DNA of 64,000 nucleotides, from contig JAUNTQ010000006.1 of NCBI GenBank assembly GCA_030538605.1, positions 20,689-84,688 on the forward strand, written 5' to 3'. The position numbers and the translations under genes are program-made. The notes under the pieces are model-generated. The model made no database searches, was not told the DNA's origin, and saw nothing but the letters and a program-made list of their open reading frames with translations. Of this stretch, positions 36,832-46,529 are shown piece after piece (the first letter of the stretch is position 1; the number at the start of each line of letters is the position of its first letter). Origin of the DNA: Pseudomonadota bacterium (GTDB taxonomy: Bacteria > Pseudomonadota > Gammaproteobacteria > Burkholderiales > Burkholderiaceae_C).

Positions 36832-37518
36832 TCACCCCTCCACCGCCGCCCGCAGCCCCACCGCCGCCAACAGCGGGCACACCAGCGCCAGCACCGCCAG
36901 CATGGCACCCAGCAGGGCCAGGTCGGCCACGGGTGAGTGCCCTTGCAGCGCCGCATGCACCGCCTGCGCGCCGAAGATGACCACGGGCGCGGCCAGCGGC
37001 AGCACGATCAGCATCACCAGCATCGCCGCGCCGCGCAAGCCCCCGGCCAGCGCCGCCGCCACGCCGGTGATGAGCACCAGCACCGCCGTGCCCAGCGCCA
37101 GCGCCCCCATCAGCACGGCCAACGGCCATGCGCCCAGACCAAATTGCAGCGCCAGCAGCGGGGCCACGGCCAGCACCGGCAACGCCGCCAGCAGCCACTG
37201 CGCGGCCAGCCGCGCGGCCACCATCAGCGCCAGCGGCACGCCCGTGGCCATGCTGGTGAGCAGCCATTGGTCGATCCAGCCGCTTTTCAGCTCGTCCTGA
37301 AACATGCGCGCCGACGCCAGCAGCACCGCCAGCAGCGCGCCCACCCACAACACGCCGGGGGCCAGCAGGCGCAGGGTGGCGGCATCGGGCTTGAGCGAGA
37401 GCGGAAACAGCGCCGCCACCACGGCAAAGAACAGCGCATGCCAGGCGAGATCAGCCGGCTGGCGCACCGCCTGCGCCCATTCACGGGCAAAGATGGCCCG
37501 CAGCACATGACCCGTCAT
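36832..37518 (-). CDS. ccmB: Heme exporter membrane subunit CcmB
   Basis: 228-residue inner-membrane permease of the CcmAB ABC complex with six helices. It starts MTGHVLRAIFAREWAQAVRQ and has the conserved FQDELKSGWIDQWLLTS cytoplasmic segment (about 73-89) that contacts CcmA. Its start overlaps the ccmA stop (ATGA). Confidence 0.94.
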   Translation of the reverse strand: MTGHVLRAIFAREWAQAVRQPADLAWHALFFAVVAALFPLSLKPDAATLRLLAPGVLWVGALLAVLLASARMFQDELKSGWIDQWLLTSMATGVPLALMVAARLAAQWLLAALPVLAVAPLLALQFGLGAWPLAVLMGALALGTAVLVLITGVAAALAGGLRGAAMLVMLIVLPLAAPVVIFGAQAVHAALQGHSPVADLALLGAMLAVLALVCPLLAAVGLRAAVEG

Positions 37519-38174
37519 GCGGACACCGTGCTGCAGCCCTGCACGGGCGACAAGGCCAGCACTTCATGCAGCGGAAAGCCCGCGGGCAGCGGCTGGTGGC
37601 TGGTCAGCACCACCGCACCGCCGCCCGCCACATGGCGCGCGGCCAGCGCGGCCAGCGCCGCGCAGGCGGCAGCGTCCAGCGCGTCGAAGGGTTCATCCAG
37701 CAGCCACAAACGGCGCGGCACCAGCGCGAGCGGAGACAGCGCCAGCTTGCGCCGCTGCCCGGCTGACAGCAGCCGCACCGGGCGGCCCGGCGGCACACCC
37801 TGCGCGCGCAAATGCGCGGCCAGCGCCGCCGCATCCACATGCCCGGCAGCGGCCACACCCAGCAGCAGGCGCAGATTGAGCACGGCGTCCAGCTCTTCGG
37901 CCAAAGCGCTGGCATGGCCTACCCACCACACATCGGCGCACAGCCGCAGCGACGCCGCTGCCGCCGGGGCGCGCAGGCCCGCCAGCGTGCGCAGCAACGT
38001 GGTCTTGCCGCAGCCATTGGGGCCGGTGATGTGCAGCGCGCTGCCCGAATGCACGGCCACGTCAAGCGGCCCCCACAACAGCAAGCCGCCACGCTCGCCC
38101 ACCAGGCCGCGCGCGTCCAGCAGGGGTGCGGAGGGGTGAGGGAAATCGGTATCAGGTGCCTGCACGGTTGCCAT
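37515..38174 (-). CDS. ccmA: Heme exporter ATP-binding subunit CcmA
   Basis: 219-residue ABC ATPase that powers release of heme-loaded CcmE. Walker A GPNGCGKTT (about 51-59), signature LSAGQRRKLALS (about 137-148), Walker B RLWLLDEPFDALD (about 157-169) and the switch histidine in LTSHQP. First gene of ccmABCDEFGHI-napF. Start ATG 38174 is 26 bp beyond the terminator of the upstream tRNA-Ser, so the ccm promoter must overlap the terminator/tRNA region. Confidence 0.95.
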   Translation of the reverse strand: MATVQAPDTDFPHPSAPLLDARGLVGERGGLLLWGPLDVAVHSGSALHITGPNGCGKTTLLRTLAGLRAPAAAASLRLCADVWWVGHASALAEELDAVLNLRLLLGVAAAGHVDAAALAAHLRAQGVPPGRPVRLLSAGQRRKLALSPLALVPRRLWLLDEPFDALDAAACAALAALAARHVAGGGAVVLTSHQPLPAGFPLHEVLALSPVQGCSTVSA

Positions 38175-38199
38175 TGTCCACGCGCTGGCGAGCGCTTTT

Positions 38200-38237
38200 G
38201 AACAAAAAAGCCCGCTACCTTTAAAGTAGCGGGCTTT
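38200..38237 (-). terminator. Terminator of the serS/tRNA-Ser transcript
   Basis: On the minus strand AAAGCCCGCTAC (38237-38226) pairs with GTAGCGGGCTTT (38218-38207) around a 7-nt loop, and TTTTTTG follows to 38200. It separates tRNA-Ser(CGA) from ccmA. Confidence 0.9.
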
Positions 38238-38246
38238 CTTTATTAC

Positions 38247-38337
38247 TGGCGGAGAAGGAGGGATTCGAACCCTCGATACAGTGAAACTGTATACCGGATT
38301 TCGAGTCCGGCGCATTCGACCACTCTGCCACCTCTCC
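38247..38337 (-). tRNA. tRNA-Ser (anticodon CGA)
   Basis: 91 nt including encoded CCA. Acceptor GGAGAGG/CTTCTCC, anticodon stem CCGGA/TCCGG with loop CTCGAAA (anticodon complement at 38301-38303), a long variable arm TATACAGTTTCACTGTA, and T-arm GGTTCGAATCC. It begins 28 bp after the stop of serS on the same strand. Confidence 0.97.
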
Positions 38338-38365
38338 TGTGTTTCGTGTCGAACCGGCGATTGTA

Positions 38366-39803
<1,438 letters not shown>

Positions 39804-39812
39804 TTGACTTGC

Positions 39813-40781
39813 TTAACGCAGGTGGGCCAGGTTGACTTCGGCTTCGCCTTCGAGCTTCAGGCCCTTGGGCAGGGGGAACTTGACGGTTTCGGCAATGCCG
39901 TCGAGCGTGCGCACGCTGACGGCACCCAGCGCGCGCAGGCGCTCGATCACCTGGCGCACCAGGATGTCGGGGGCGGATGCGCCAGCGGTGAGGCCGATGC
40001 GCGTCTTGCCCTCGATCCATTCGGGGCGCAGGTCGTCGGCGCTGTCAACCATGTGGCTTTCGGTGCCCAGTTTGCGGGCCACTTCGCGCAGGCGGTTGGA
40101 GTTGCTGCTGGTGGGGCTGCCGACGACGATGACCACGTCCACCTGCGGGCTGAGGAGCTTGACGGCGTCTTGCCGGTTTTGCGTGGCGTAGCAGATGTCT
40201 TGCTGCTTGGGTTCGCGGATGCTGGGAAAGCGCGCCTTCACGGCGGCGGTGATGTCGGCCGCATCGTCCACGCTGAGCGTGGTCTGCGTGACCACGGCCA
40301 GCCGCTCGGTCTGCGCGGGCTGCACGCGCGCCACGTCGGCCACGTCTTCCACCAGGTGAATGCCGCTGCTCAATTGGCCCATGGTGCCTTCCACCTCGGG
40401 GTGGCCCTTGTGGCCGATCATGATGAATTCGTAGCCTTCCTTGTGCAGCTTGGCCACCTCCACATGCACCTTGCTGACCAGCGGGCAGGTGGCGTCGAAC
40501 ACGGCAAAGCCCCGGCGCGCGGCCTCGCGCTCGACCGACTTGGGCACGCCATGCGCGCTGAACACCAGCGTGGCACCGGGCGGCACGTCGGCCAGGTCTT
40601 CGATGAAGATGGCGCCCTTGGCTTTCAGGTCGTTCACCACATAGGTGTTGTGCACGATCTCGTGGCGCACGTAAATCGGCGCGCCGAATTTGGCGATGGC
40701 GCGCTCGACGATTTCGATGGCGCGGTCCACACCGGCGCAAAAGCCGCGCGGCTCGGCCAGAAGAATGTCGCTTGGGTTCAT
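39813..40781 (-). CDS. ispH: 4-hydroxy-3-methylbut-2-enyl diphosphate reductase IspH
   Basis: 322-residue [4Fe-4S] enzyme, last step of the MEP isoprenoid pathway, giving IPP and DMAPP. Cluster cysteines are in [10 protein letters not shown] (about 14), [10 protein letters not shown] (about 98) and [10 protein letters not shown] (about 198), with the substrate-binding [14 protein letters not shown] 40781 overlaps the fkpB stop by one base (TGATG); a GTG one codon earlier is less likely. fkpB-ispH is the usual proteobacterial pairing. Confidence 0.97.
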   Translation of the reverse strand: MNPSDILLAEPRGFCAGVDRAIEIVERAIAKFGAPIYVRHEIVHNTYVVNDLKAKGAIFIEDLADVPPGATLVFSAHGVPKSVEREAARRGFAVFDATCPLVSKVHVEVAKLHKEGYEFIMIGHKGHPEVEGTMGQLSSGIHLVEDVADVARVQPAQTERLAVVTQTTLSVDDAADITAAVKARFPSIREPKQQDICYATQNRQDAVKLLSPQVDVVIVVGSPTSSNSNRLREVARKLGTESHMVDSADDLRPEWIEGKTRIGLTAGASAPDILVRQVIERLRALGAVSVRTLDGIAETVKFPLPKGLKLEGEAEVNLAHLR

Positions 40782-41227
40782 CACAGCACCCCGATCACAT
40801 GCACTTCAAACGCCACGGGCTGCCCAGCCAGCGGGTGGTTGAAGTCGAGTTGCAGCGCACCGTCGCCACGCACGGCCTGCACCACGGCGGCAAACTGGCC
40901 CGCGCCATCGGGCGTGGGCAGCTGAATCACGTCGCCCACGGCGTAGCGCTCGTTCGGGTCGCCCAGGCTCTCAAGCTCCTTGCGCGCCAGCCACTGCACC
41001 ATGTCCGGGTTGCGCTCGCCAAAGGCCGCGCCCGCGGGCAGCTCGAACGTGGCGCGCGCGCCCTCGGCCAGGCCGATCAGCCGCTCTTCCACGGCGGGCG
41101 ACAACTCGCCCGCACCCAGCGACAGCGTGGCCGGCGGGCCGCCAAAGGTGTTGATGACATCGCCCTGCGGGCCGCTCAGGCGGTAGTGCAGGGTGAGGAA
41201 GGAAGCGGGTTGAACGAGGGTTGTCAT
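40781..41227 (-). CDS. fkpB: FKBP-type peptidyl-prolyl isomerase FkpB (SlpA)
   Basis: 148-residue cytosolic prolyl isomerase/chaperone of the SlyD/SlpA group: an FKBP domain interrupted by an insert-in-flap. Signatures: [20 protein letters not shown] at the start, [24 protein letters not shown], and the C-terminal [13 protein letters not shown] segment ([16 protein letters not shown]). It lacks the metal-binding His/Cys tail of SlyD. Start ATG 41227. Confidence 0.93.
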   Translation of the reverse strand: MTTLVQPASFLTLHYRLSGPQGDVINTFGGPPATLSLGAGELSPAVEERLIGLAEGARATFELPAGAAFGERNPDMVQWLARKELESLGDPNERYAVGDVIQLPTPDGAGQFAAVVQAVRGDGALQLDFNHPLAGQPVAFEVHVIGVL

Positions 41228-41300
41228 GCGGCCAGGCGCGGCAGGTAAAAGCCGGTAAAGCAAACAGCGGGCATTGTAAGAAGGTGGCGCGCCCGGCACG

Positions 41301-41335
41301 TTGCAACAGGGCTTTTATCGGTCTATATTCAGACC
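41301..41335 (+). promoter_or_regulatory. Sigma70 promoter with overlapping operator, TA pair
   Basis: -35 TTGCAA (41301-41306), 17-bp spacer, -10 TATATT (41324-41329). The -10 lies inside the inverted repeat GGTCT (41320-41324) / AGACC (41331-41335), an arrangement expected for autorepression by the antitoxin that starts at 41357. Confidence 0.6.
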
Positions 41336-41356
41336 ACCGCAACGCATCCCCCAGCC

Positions 41357-41656
41357 ATGTCCACCACCGCCATCAAACCCATCAGCTACCTCAAGGCCCA
41401 CGCCGCCGAAGTGCTGGCCGATCTGGCCGCGCAGCGCGAGCCGCTGGTCATCACCCAGAACGGCGAGGCGCGCGCCGTGCTGCAAGACATGGCCAGCTAC
41501 CACGAAACGCAGGAAACCCTGGCGCTGCTGAAAATCCTGGCGCTGGGCCAGCAGGCGGTGCAGGCGGGGCAGACCACGCTCGTGGCCGATGCCGCACGCC
41601 GCCTGCGCGCGCGCCGCACCACCGACATGGACGCCGATCTCGACACCGGCGCATGA
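41357..41656 (+). CDS. Phd/YefM-family antitoxin
   Basis: 99 residues. It opens KPISYLKAHAAEVLADLAAQREPLVITQNGEARAVLQDMASY, the Phd/YefM DNA-binding fold, and has an acidic C-terminal tail ([12 protein letters not shown]) that would wrap the toxin. Start ATG 41357. The stop overlaps the toxin start (ATGA). Confidence 0.9.
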   Translation: MSTTAIKPISYLKAHAAEVLADLAAQREPLVITQNGEARAVLQDMASYHETQETLALLKILALGQQAVQAGQTTLVADAARRLRARRTTDMDADLDTGA

Positions 41657-41988
41657 CCCCCGCCGCGCACGAAGTGCGGCTGACCGCCGCCGCCGAGCAG
41701 GACTTGCACGACATCTGGCACTGCATCGCCCGCACCAGCGGCGCAGCCCGCGCGGGCCATGTGCAAGACCGCCTGCTCGCACTCATCGAAAGCCTGGCCC
41801 ACCTGCCCGAGCGCGGTGCCCACCCGCGCGAGCTGCTGGCGCTGGGCATGCGCGAGTTCCGGCAAGTGGGCTGGAAACCCTACCGCGTGGTCTACCGCGT
41901 CATCGGCCAGCAGGTCTTCGTGCTGCTGGTAGCCGATGGCCGCCGCCACATGCAGCGCCTGCTGGCGCGGCGCTTGCTGTCTGCCTGA
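41653..41988 (+). CDS. ParE/RelE-superfamily toxin
   Basis: 111 residues. The pattern [19 protein letters not shown] at the start, [54 protein letters not shown] at the end, is that of ParE/RelE toxins (ParE-like because it lacks the clear RelE catalytic set). Target is probably DNA gyrase or mRNA. It is 4 bp upstream of radC, so the TA pair and radC may be cotranscribed. Confidence 0.88.
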   Translation: MTPAAHEVRLTAAAEQDLHDIWHCIARTSGAARAGHVQDRLLALIESLAHLPERGAHPRELLALGMREFRQVGWKPYRVVYRVIGQQVFVLLVADGRRHMQRLLARRLLSA

Positions 41989-41992
41989 AACC

Positions 41993-42670
41993 ATGTCCAT
42001 CAAAGACCTTCCCCCCGACGCCCGCCCGCGCGAGAAGCTGCTGGCGCGCGGCCCCGGCGCGTTGAGCGATGCCGAGCTGCTGGCGCTGCTGCTGCGCACC
42101 GGCACTGCCGGGCGCGGGGTGTTGCAGATGGCGCAAGAGGTGCTGGACGCCTTTGGCGGCGTGGCCGGGCTGCTGCACGCGCAGGCGGATGATTTGAAGC
42201 GCATCAAGGGGCTGGGCGGCAGCGCCAAGCGTGCCGAGCTGGTGGCGGTGCTGGAGCTGGCGCGCCGCGCGCTGGCCGAGCAGCTGAAAGAGCGCGCCGT
42301 GCTGAACAACCACGCCGCCATCGCGCAGTATGTGCAGCTGCACCTGGCCGGGCGTCCGCACGAGGTGTTTGCGGTGCTGTTTCTGGATGCGCAGCTCAAG
42401 CTCATGGCGATGGAGGAGCTGTTTCGCGGCACGCTCACGCGCACCAGCATCTACCCGCGCGAAGTGGTGCTGCGCGCGCTGCACCACCACGCCGCCGCCG
42501 TGGTGCTGGCGCACAACCACCCCACGGGCAGCGTGGCGCCCAGCCCTGCCGACCAGGCCATCACGCAAAACCTGAAAGCCGCGCTGGCGCTGGTGGACGT
42601 GCAGGTGATCGACCACGTCATCGTCGCGCCGGGGCAGGCGCTGTCCATGTCCGAGCAGGGCCTGCTGTGA
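41993..42670 (+). CDS. radC: RadC family JAB-domain protein (UPF0758)
   Basis: 225 residues. N-terminal helix-hairpin-helix region (GFGG-type, about 55-85; [15 protein letters not shown]) and a JAB/MPN metalloprotease-like domain with His174, His176 and Asp187 ([15 protein letters not shown]), zinc ligands of the JAMM motif. The historic DNA-repair role of RadC is not supported; its activity is unknown. ATG 41993. The stop overlaps the GTG start of the next gene. Confidence 0.93.
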   Translation: MSIKDLPPDARPREKLLARGPGALSDAELLALLLRTGTAGRGVLQMAQEVLDAFGGVAGLLHAQADDLKRIKGLGGSAKRAELVAVLELARRALAEQLKERAVLNNHAAIAQYVQLHLAGRPHEVFAVLFLDAQLKLMAMEELFRGTLTRTSIYPREVVLRALHHHAAAVVLAHNHPTGSVAPSPADQAITQNLKAALALVDVQVIDHVIVAPGQALSMSEQGLL

Positions 42671-43329
42671 AAGCCAAGTCGCTGCAAGACCTGAAGGCCA
42701 TCCGCCAGCAACTGGCCGATGCCCGGGCACGCGCCGCGCAGCAAGCCGCCGAACGCGCCGCCGCCGAGAAAAAAGCGCATGCCGATCAAGACCTGTTTGC
42801 CCGCGCCATTGGCCCCGCGCAGCCGCTGCGCGCGCATGGCCGCGTGGTGCATGCGCCTGCGCCCGTCGCACCCGAGCCGCGCCAGCGCCAGCGCGACGAG
42901 CAAGCCGTGCTGCGCGAGGCCATCTCCGACGAATTCGACGCCAGCACGCTGCTGCACGTGGACGAGCACCTGAGCTTTCGCCGCCCCGGCATTGGCGTGG
43001 ACGTGACCACCAGGCTGCGCCGCGGGCACTGGGCCGTGCAGCACCAGATCGACCTGCACGGCCTGCGCACCGACGCCGCGCGCGAGGCGCTGTCCGCTTT
43101 CCTGCGCGACGCGCACAAGGCGGGCCTGCGCTGCGTGCGCGTGGTGCATGGCAAGGGGCTGGGCTCGCCGGGCAAGACACCCGTGCTGAAAGCCAAGGTG
43201 CACGGCTGGCTGATCCAGAAAAAGGAAGTGCTCGCCTTCGTGCAGGCCAAGCCGCTCGAAGGCGGCGCGGGCGCGCTGCTGGTGCTGCTGGCAAGTGCCG
43301 GGCGCACGGCGAATGAAATAAAAACGTAG
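42667..43329 (+). CDS. Smr-domain protein
   Basis: 220 residues beginning with GTG 42667 that overlaps the radC stop (GTGA). A charged Ala/Arg-rich N-terminal region (about 1-75) precedes a C-terminal Smr domain (about 118-210) with [42 protein letters not shown] and the [21 protein letters not shown] end. Smr domains act on branched nucleic acids or as endonucleases that rescue collided ribosomes (SmrB). The stop codon TAG is the first three bases of the AT-rich repeat, so the last residues NEIKT derive from its edge. Confidence 0.9.
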   Translation: MKAKSLQDLKAIRQQLADARARAAQQAAERAAAEKKAHADQDLFARAIGPAQPLRAHGRVVHAPAPVAPEPRQRQRDEQAVLREAISDEFDASTLLHVDEHLSFRRPGIGVDVTTRLRRGHWAVQHQIDLHGLRTDAAREALSAFLRDAHKAGLRCVRVVHGKGLGSPGKTPVLKAKVHGWLIQKKEVLAFVQAKPLEGGAGALLVLLASAGRTANEIKT

Positions 43330-43413
43330 CTGCTTACGCACATTTTTAAATATTATCAGATATGAATGTATATAAAAATGAATTACAACTTACGCAATAA
43401 GCTCACTTTTTTG
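43319..43413. repeat. AT-rich palindromic repeat AGCTGCTTGCG family, copy 4
   Basis: TAGCTGCTTACGCA (43327-43340) faces TACGCAATAAGCTCA (43391-43405) with mismatches, the most diverged copy. It supplies the stop codon of the Smr gene and borders the 87-bp repeat at 43423. Confidence 0.8.
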
Positions 43414-43422
43414 TATGCCACT

Positions 43423-43509
43423 GCCATGACGAATGACCAAACCGCTGCGCGCGCCGATGTGGCGCGTCATGGGCCATGCGCGCGCCAGAGCGCGGTCATT
43501 CGCCATGCG
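43423..43509 (+). repeat. 87-bp dispersed repeat with ATGACGAATGAC ends, copy B
   Basis: Aligns with the minus strand of 6155-6241. It starts GCCATGACGAATGAC and ends GTCATTCGCCATGCG. Its first ATG (43426) is in frame with the MORN-C13 peptidase gene, so the N-terminal roughly 28 residues of that protein would be repeat-encoded. Confidence 0.75.
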
Positions 43510-45237
43510 TTGGGTGCATTGCAACGCGCCCTGTGGCGCGCACTCGCGCTCGCCTGTCTGCTGCTGGGCCTGGCCGCTGCCCCCGTGGCGGCGCAACCGG
43601 CCAGCGCCGTGCGCACGCTTGATCTGCCCGACGGCGGGCGCTACCAGGGCACGCTGCGCGCAGGCAAGCTGCACGGGCGCGGGCGCATCGACTGGGGGCA
43701 GCAGCGCGTGTATGAAGGCGAATTCGCCCACGGCTTCATGCATGGGCAGGGGCGGTTGAGCTACCCCGATTTCACTTATGAAGGCGCTTTTCAGCGCGGC
43801 GACATGCATGGCCGCGGCACGCTCAAGCGCGAAGACGGCATGCAATACGTGGGCGAATTCGCCCACGGCCTGATGCACGGCCAGGGCCGCCTGCGCGCGG
43901 ACGACGGCCATGTGTACGAAGGCCAGTTCGCCGACGACCAGCCCCACGGCGAAGGCCGCCTGACCGACAGCCGCGGCAACGTGATGGAAGGCCGCTTCAA
44001 GCGCGGCGAGGCCGATGGGCACATGCGCCTGCGCTGGCCATCGCTCGGCGAGCAATACGAAGGCGAAGTCAGCGCCAGCACGCCCCACGGCAACGGCGCT
44101 TGGACGCGCGCCGACAAAGCCGTGGTGCGCGGCCGCTTTGCCCATGGCCGCGTGCGCGGCAACGCGCGCATCGACCATGCAGACGGCGCGGTGTATGAGG
44201 GCGAAGTGGCCGCCCGCCAGGCGCAAGGCGCGGGCGAGCTGCGCCGCGCCGATGGCAGCGTCTATCGCGGCCGCTTTGCGCGCGATGCGTTCGACGGCCA
44301 GGGCACGCTCACGCGGGCAGACGGCAGTGCGCAAACCGGCCACTGGCGCGCGGGCCAATACATCGGCACCGAGGGCGACGGCACGCTGGACGACACGCCC
44401 GAGCTGGCCGCGCGCAACAACGCCGCCGCGCTCTACAACCAGCCCGCGCTGCTGGCGCAGCAGTTTGCGCAGCTCAAAGCCAGCGCTGCCAACGCGCCCC
44501 CGCGCGTGTACGCGCTCTACGTCGCGGGCGACGGGCAGCAGGAAGTGTTTCGGCGCGAAGTGGCCTATGTCGATGCGCTGATGGCGCGGCGCTTTGGCAC
44601 GCGCGGGCGCTCGGTCAGCCTGGTCAACAGCCGCAGCAGCGCCGAGCGCTTGCCGCTGGCCACGGCGCACAGCATTGGCCTGGCGCTGAATGCGCTGGCG
44701 GGCAAGATGGACCGCCAGCGCGACCTGCTGTTCGTCTTTCTCACCAGCCACGGCAGCGAAACGCACGAGCTTGCGCTTGGCATGGGCGACATGGCGCTGC
44801 CCGACCTGCCCGCCGCACAGCTGGCCGCGCTGCTCAAAGGCACCGGCATACGCCAGCAGGTGGTGGTGGTGTCGGCCTGTTTTTCAGGCGGCTTCGTGCC
44901 GCCGCTGCAAGGCGATCGCACCTGGGTCATCACCGCCTCGCGCGCTGACCGCAGCTCCTTCGGCTGCGCCGACGACAACCAGTTCACCTACTTTGGCCGC
45001 GCGCTGTTCGAACAAGGGCTGGCCAAAGGCATGGGCCTGACCGAAGCCGTGGCCCACGCGCGCGAGCGGGTGCAGCAGTGGGAAACGCAAGGCATCAACC
45101 CCGCCGCACCCCAAGGCCCGAGCAGCGGCAAGCTCAAGCCATCAGAGCCGCAATCGGTGGTCACGCCCGGCTTTGCCGCCGAGGTGGATGCGCTGCTGCG
45201 TGCCGTTGAAAACGCCGAGGGCGTTACGCCGCGCTGA
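43426..45237 (+). CDS. Secreted MORN-repeat C13 (legumain-like) cysteine peptidase
   Basis: 603 residues from ATG 43426. A hydrophobic signal core (RALALACLLLGLAAAPVAA, about 38-56) follows a long basic n-region. About ten MORN repeats occupy 68-325 (GEFAHGFMHGQGRL, GEFAHGLMHGQGRL and relatives). The C-terminal domain (about 360-560) is peptidase C13: VYALYVAGDGQQEVFRREV, catalytic His442 in LTSHGSETHEL, catalytic Cys485 in VVSACFSGGFVPPL, then ITASRADRSSFGCADD and FTYFGRALFEQGL. Caspase-fold peptidases of this kind often act on Asn or Asp bonds; the substrate is unknown. A TTG near 43509 (LGALQRAL) is an alternative start that would give a normal signal peptide. The 3' end overlaps the convergent NYN gene by 14 bp. 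Confidence 0.88.
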   Translation: MTNDQTAARADVARHGPCARQSAVIRHALGALQRALWRALALACLLLGLAAAPVAAQPASAVRTLDLPDGGRYQGTLRAGKLHGRGRIDWGQQRVYEGEFAHGFMHGQGRLSYPDFTYEGAFQRGDMHGRGTLKREDGMQYVGEFAHGLMHGQGRLRADDGHVYEGQFADDQPHGEGRLTDSRGNVMEGRFKRGEADGHMRLRWPSLGEQYEGEVSASTPHGNGAWTRADKAVVRGRFAHGRVRGNARIDHADGAVYEGEVAARQAQGAGELRRADGSVYRGRFARDAFDGQGTLTRADGSAQTGHWRAGQYIGTEGDGTLDDTPELAARNNAAALYNQPALLAQQFAQLKASAANAPPRVYALYVAGDGQQEVFRREVAYVDALMARRFGTRGRSVSLVNSRSSAERLPLATAHSIGLALNALAGKMDRQRDLLFVFLTSHGSETHELALGMGDMALPDLPAAQLAALLKGTGIRQQVVVVSACFSGGFVPPLQGDRTWVITASRADRSSFGCADDNQFTYFGRALFEQGLAKGMGLTEAVAHARERVQQWETQGINPAAPQGPSSGKLKPSEPQSVVTPGFAAEVDALLRAVENAEGVTPR

Positions 45238-46483
45238 TGACAACGGGCGTGGCGTCTGCTCGCTGCGCATCCGCCACGGCAAGGCAGCGCACCGTCTGCG
45301 GCGTGCCGTGCAGCGCTGCCTGAAACACCTCGGGATGGTGCGCCAGCACATCCAGCGCCGAGCGGCTGGTGTGCAGCAGGCCCTGCTCGCGCAGGCGGCT
45401 GGCCACGCTGCCCAGCGCACACGCCTGGCCCCCGGCCAGCTCGGGCACGGCGTGCAGCACCTGCGCCACCGTGACGCGCGCTGCCGCCAGCAGCAGCAGC
45501 GCGCGGCGCAGCGCATGCAGCTCAGGCGAGCCGAGCGGCTGCGCATTGCGCCGGGGCAGCCGCACGGGCCACGCGCGCACCGGCGATGGGACAGGCGCAG
45601 CCGCCTGCGGCGGAGAAGGTGCAGGCGAGAAAAACGCAGGCGGAATGTCGTCGTGGGCAGCGGGCGCAGGCGCTGCTGCCTTGCGCCCGCGCGCCTTCAC
45701 CGCCACGCGCGAAGTGCCTTCGCCGCGCAGGTCAAACGCCTCGGTCGCTGCCAGCAGTTTGCTCAAGGTGGCATAGCCGTAATTGCGCGGATCGAAGCTG
45801 GCCTTGTTGCTGATGTGCGTGCCCACCGCGCCCACGGTGGCCCAGCCCGCCTCGTCCTGCACCGCGTGCGCGGCATCGCGCAGCAGGTTCATCAGGCGCG
45901 TGTCCTGCCGCAGCTGTGCGGTGGGCACACGCACGGGGGCGGCAGCGGGTGCGGCTTTGGTCGGCGGCTTGCCTGGCGCGGGCGGGGGGTGTGAGGGCGG
46001 CGGCGCTTGCGCCTCGCCGCCCTCGCCTTCGGCATGTGCCTCGGCCAGCGCCTCCAGGTACAGAAAGCGCGAGCAGGCGTTGACAAACGGCAGCGGCGTC
46101 TGCGCTGCGCCAAAGCCATAAACGGCAGCACCCTTGGCGCGCAGGTGCATCACCAGCGGGGTGAAGTCGGCATCCGACGAGACGATGCCGAAGGCATCGG
46201 GCCGCTCGGTGTAGAGCAGCTCCATCGCATCCACCGTCATCGCCATGTCGCTGGCGTTCTTGCGTCTGGAATAGTCGAACTGCTGCATGGGCCGAATGGC
46301 AAACGCCAGCAGCCGCGCCTGCCAGCCGGCCAGCGCAGGTTTGGTCCAGTTGCCATACGCGCGGCGGATGTTGATCACGCCCAGCGTGGACAGCTCGGTC
46401 AATATCTCGTCGATCAAGTCCGCCGGCGCGTTGTCGGCGTCGATGAGCAGGGCGATGCGGGGTTGGGGGATGGTGTTGTCCAT
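45224..46483 (-). CDS. NYN-domain RNase-like protein with OST-HTH/LOTUS domain
   Basis: 419 residues. The N-terminal NYN domain (about 8-145) keeps the acidic residues of this PIN-like RNase fold: Asp in ALLIDADNAP, KNASDMAMTVDAM, and IVSSDADFTPLV. A Pro/Ala linker leads to a LOTUS/OST-HTH domain (about 195-262; LMNLLRDAAHAVQDE...GWATVGAVGTHISN...YGYATLSKLLAATEAFDL), then a Pro-rich linker and a winged-helix-like C-terminus (about 330-400). NYN-LOTUS proteins are presumed RNA-degrading or RNA-binding; in-cell role unknown. Convergent with the C13 peptidase gene, ends overlapping. Confidence 0.9.
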   Translation of the reverse strand: MDNTIPQPRIALLIDADNAPADLIDEILTELSTLGVINIRRAYGNWTKPALAGWQARLLAFAIRPMQQFDYSRRKNASDMAMTVDAMELLYTERPDAFGIVSSDADFTPLVMHLRAKGAAVYGFGAAQTPLPFVNACSRFLYLEALAEAHAEGEGGEAQAPPPSHPPPAPGKPPTKAAPAAAPVRVPTAQLRQDTRLMNLLRDAAHAVQDEAGWATVGAVGTHISNKASFDPRNYGYATLSKLLAATEAFDLRGEGTSRVAVKARGRKAAAPAPAAHDDIPPAFFSPAPSPPQAAAPVPSPVRAWPVRLPRRNAQPLGSPELHALRRALLLLAAARVTVAQVLHAVPELAGGQACALGSVASRLREQGLLHTSRSALDVLAHHPEVFQAALHGTPQTVRCLAVADAQRADATPVVISAA

Positions 46484-46529
46484 GGCTGTCGAACAGGTCT
46501 GGGGCGGCGTCGCCTTCGGCGGTTCCGGC

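Noticed and set aside
43366..46483. C13 peptidase plus NYN-LOTUS as a defence system
   Set aside because: The genes are convergent rather than an operon, lack a sensor such as STAND/TIR/CBASS domains, and no phage or mobile genes are near. Kept only as curiosities.
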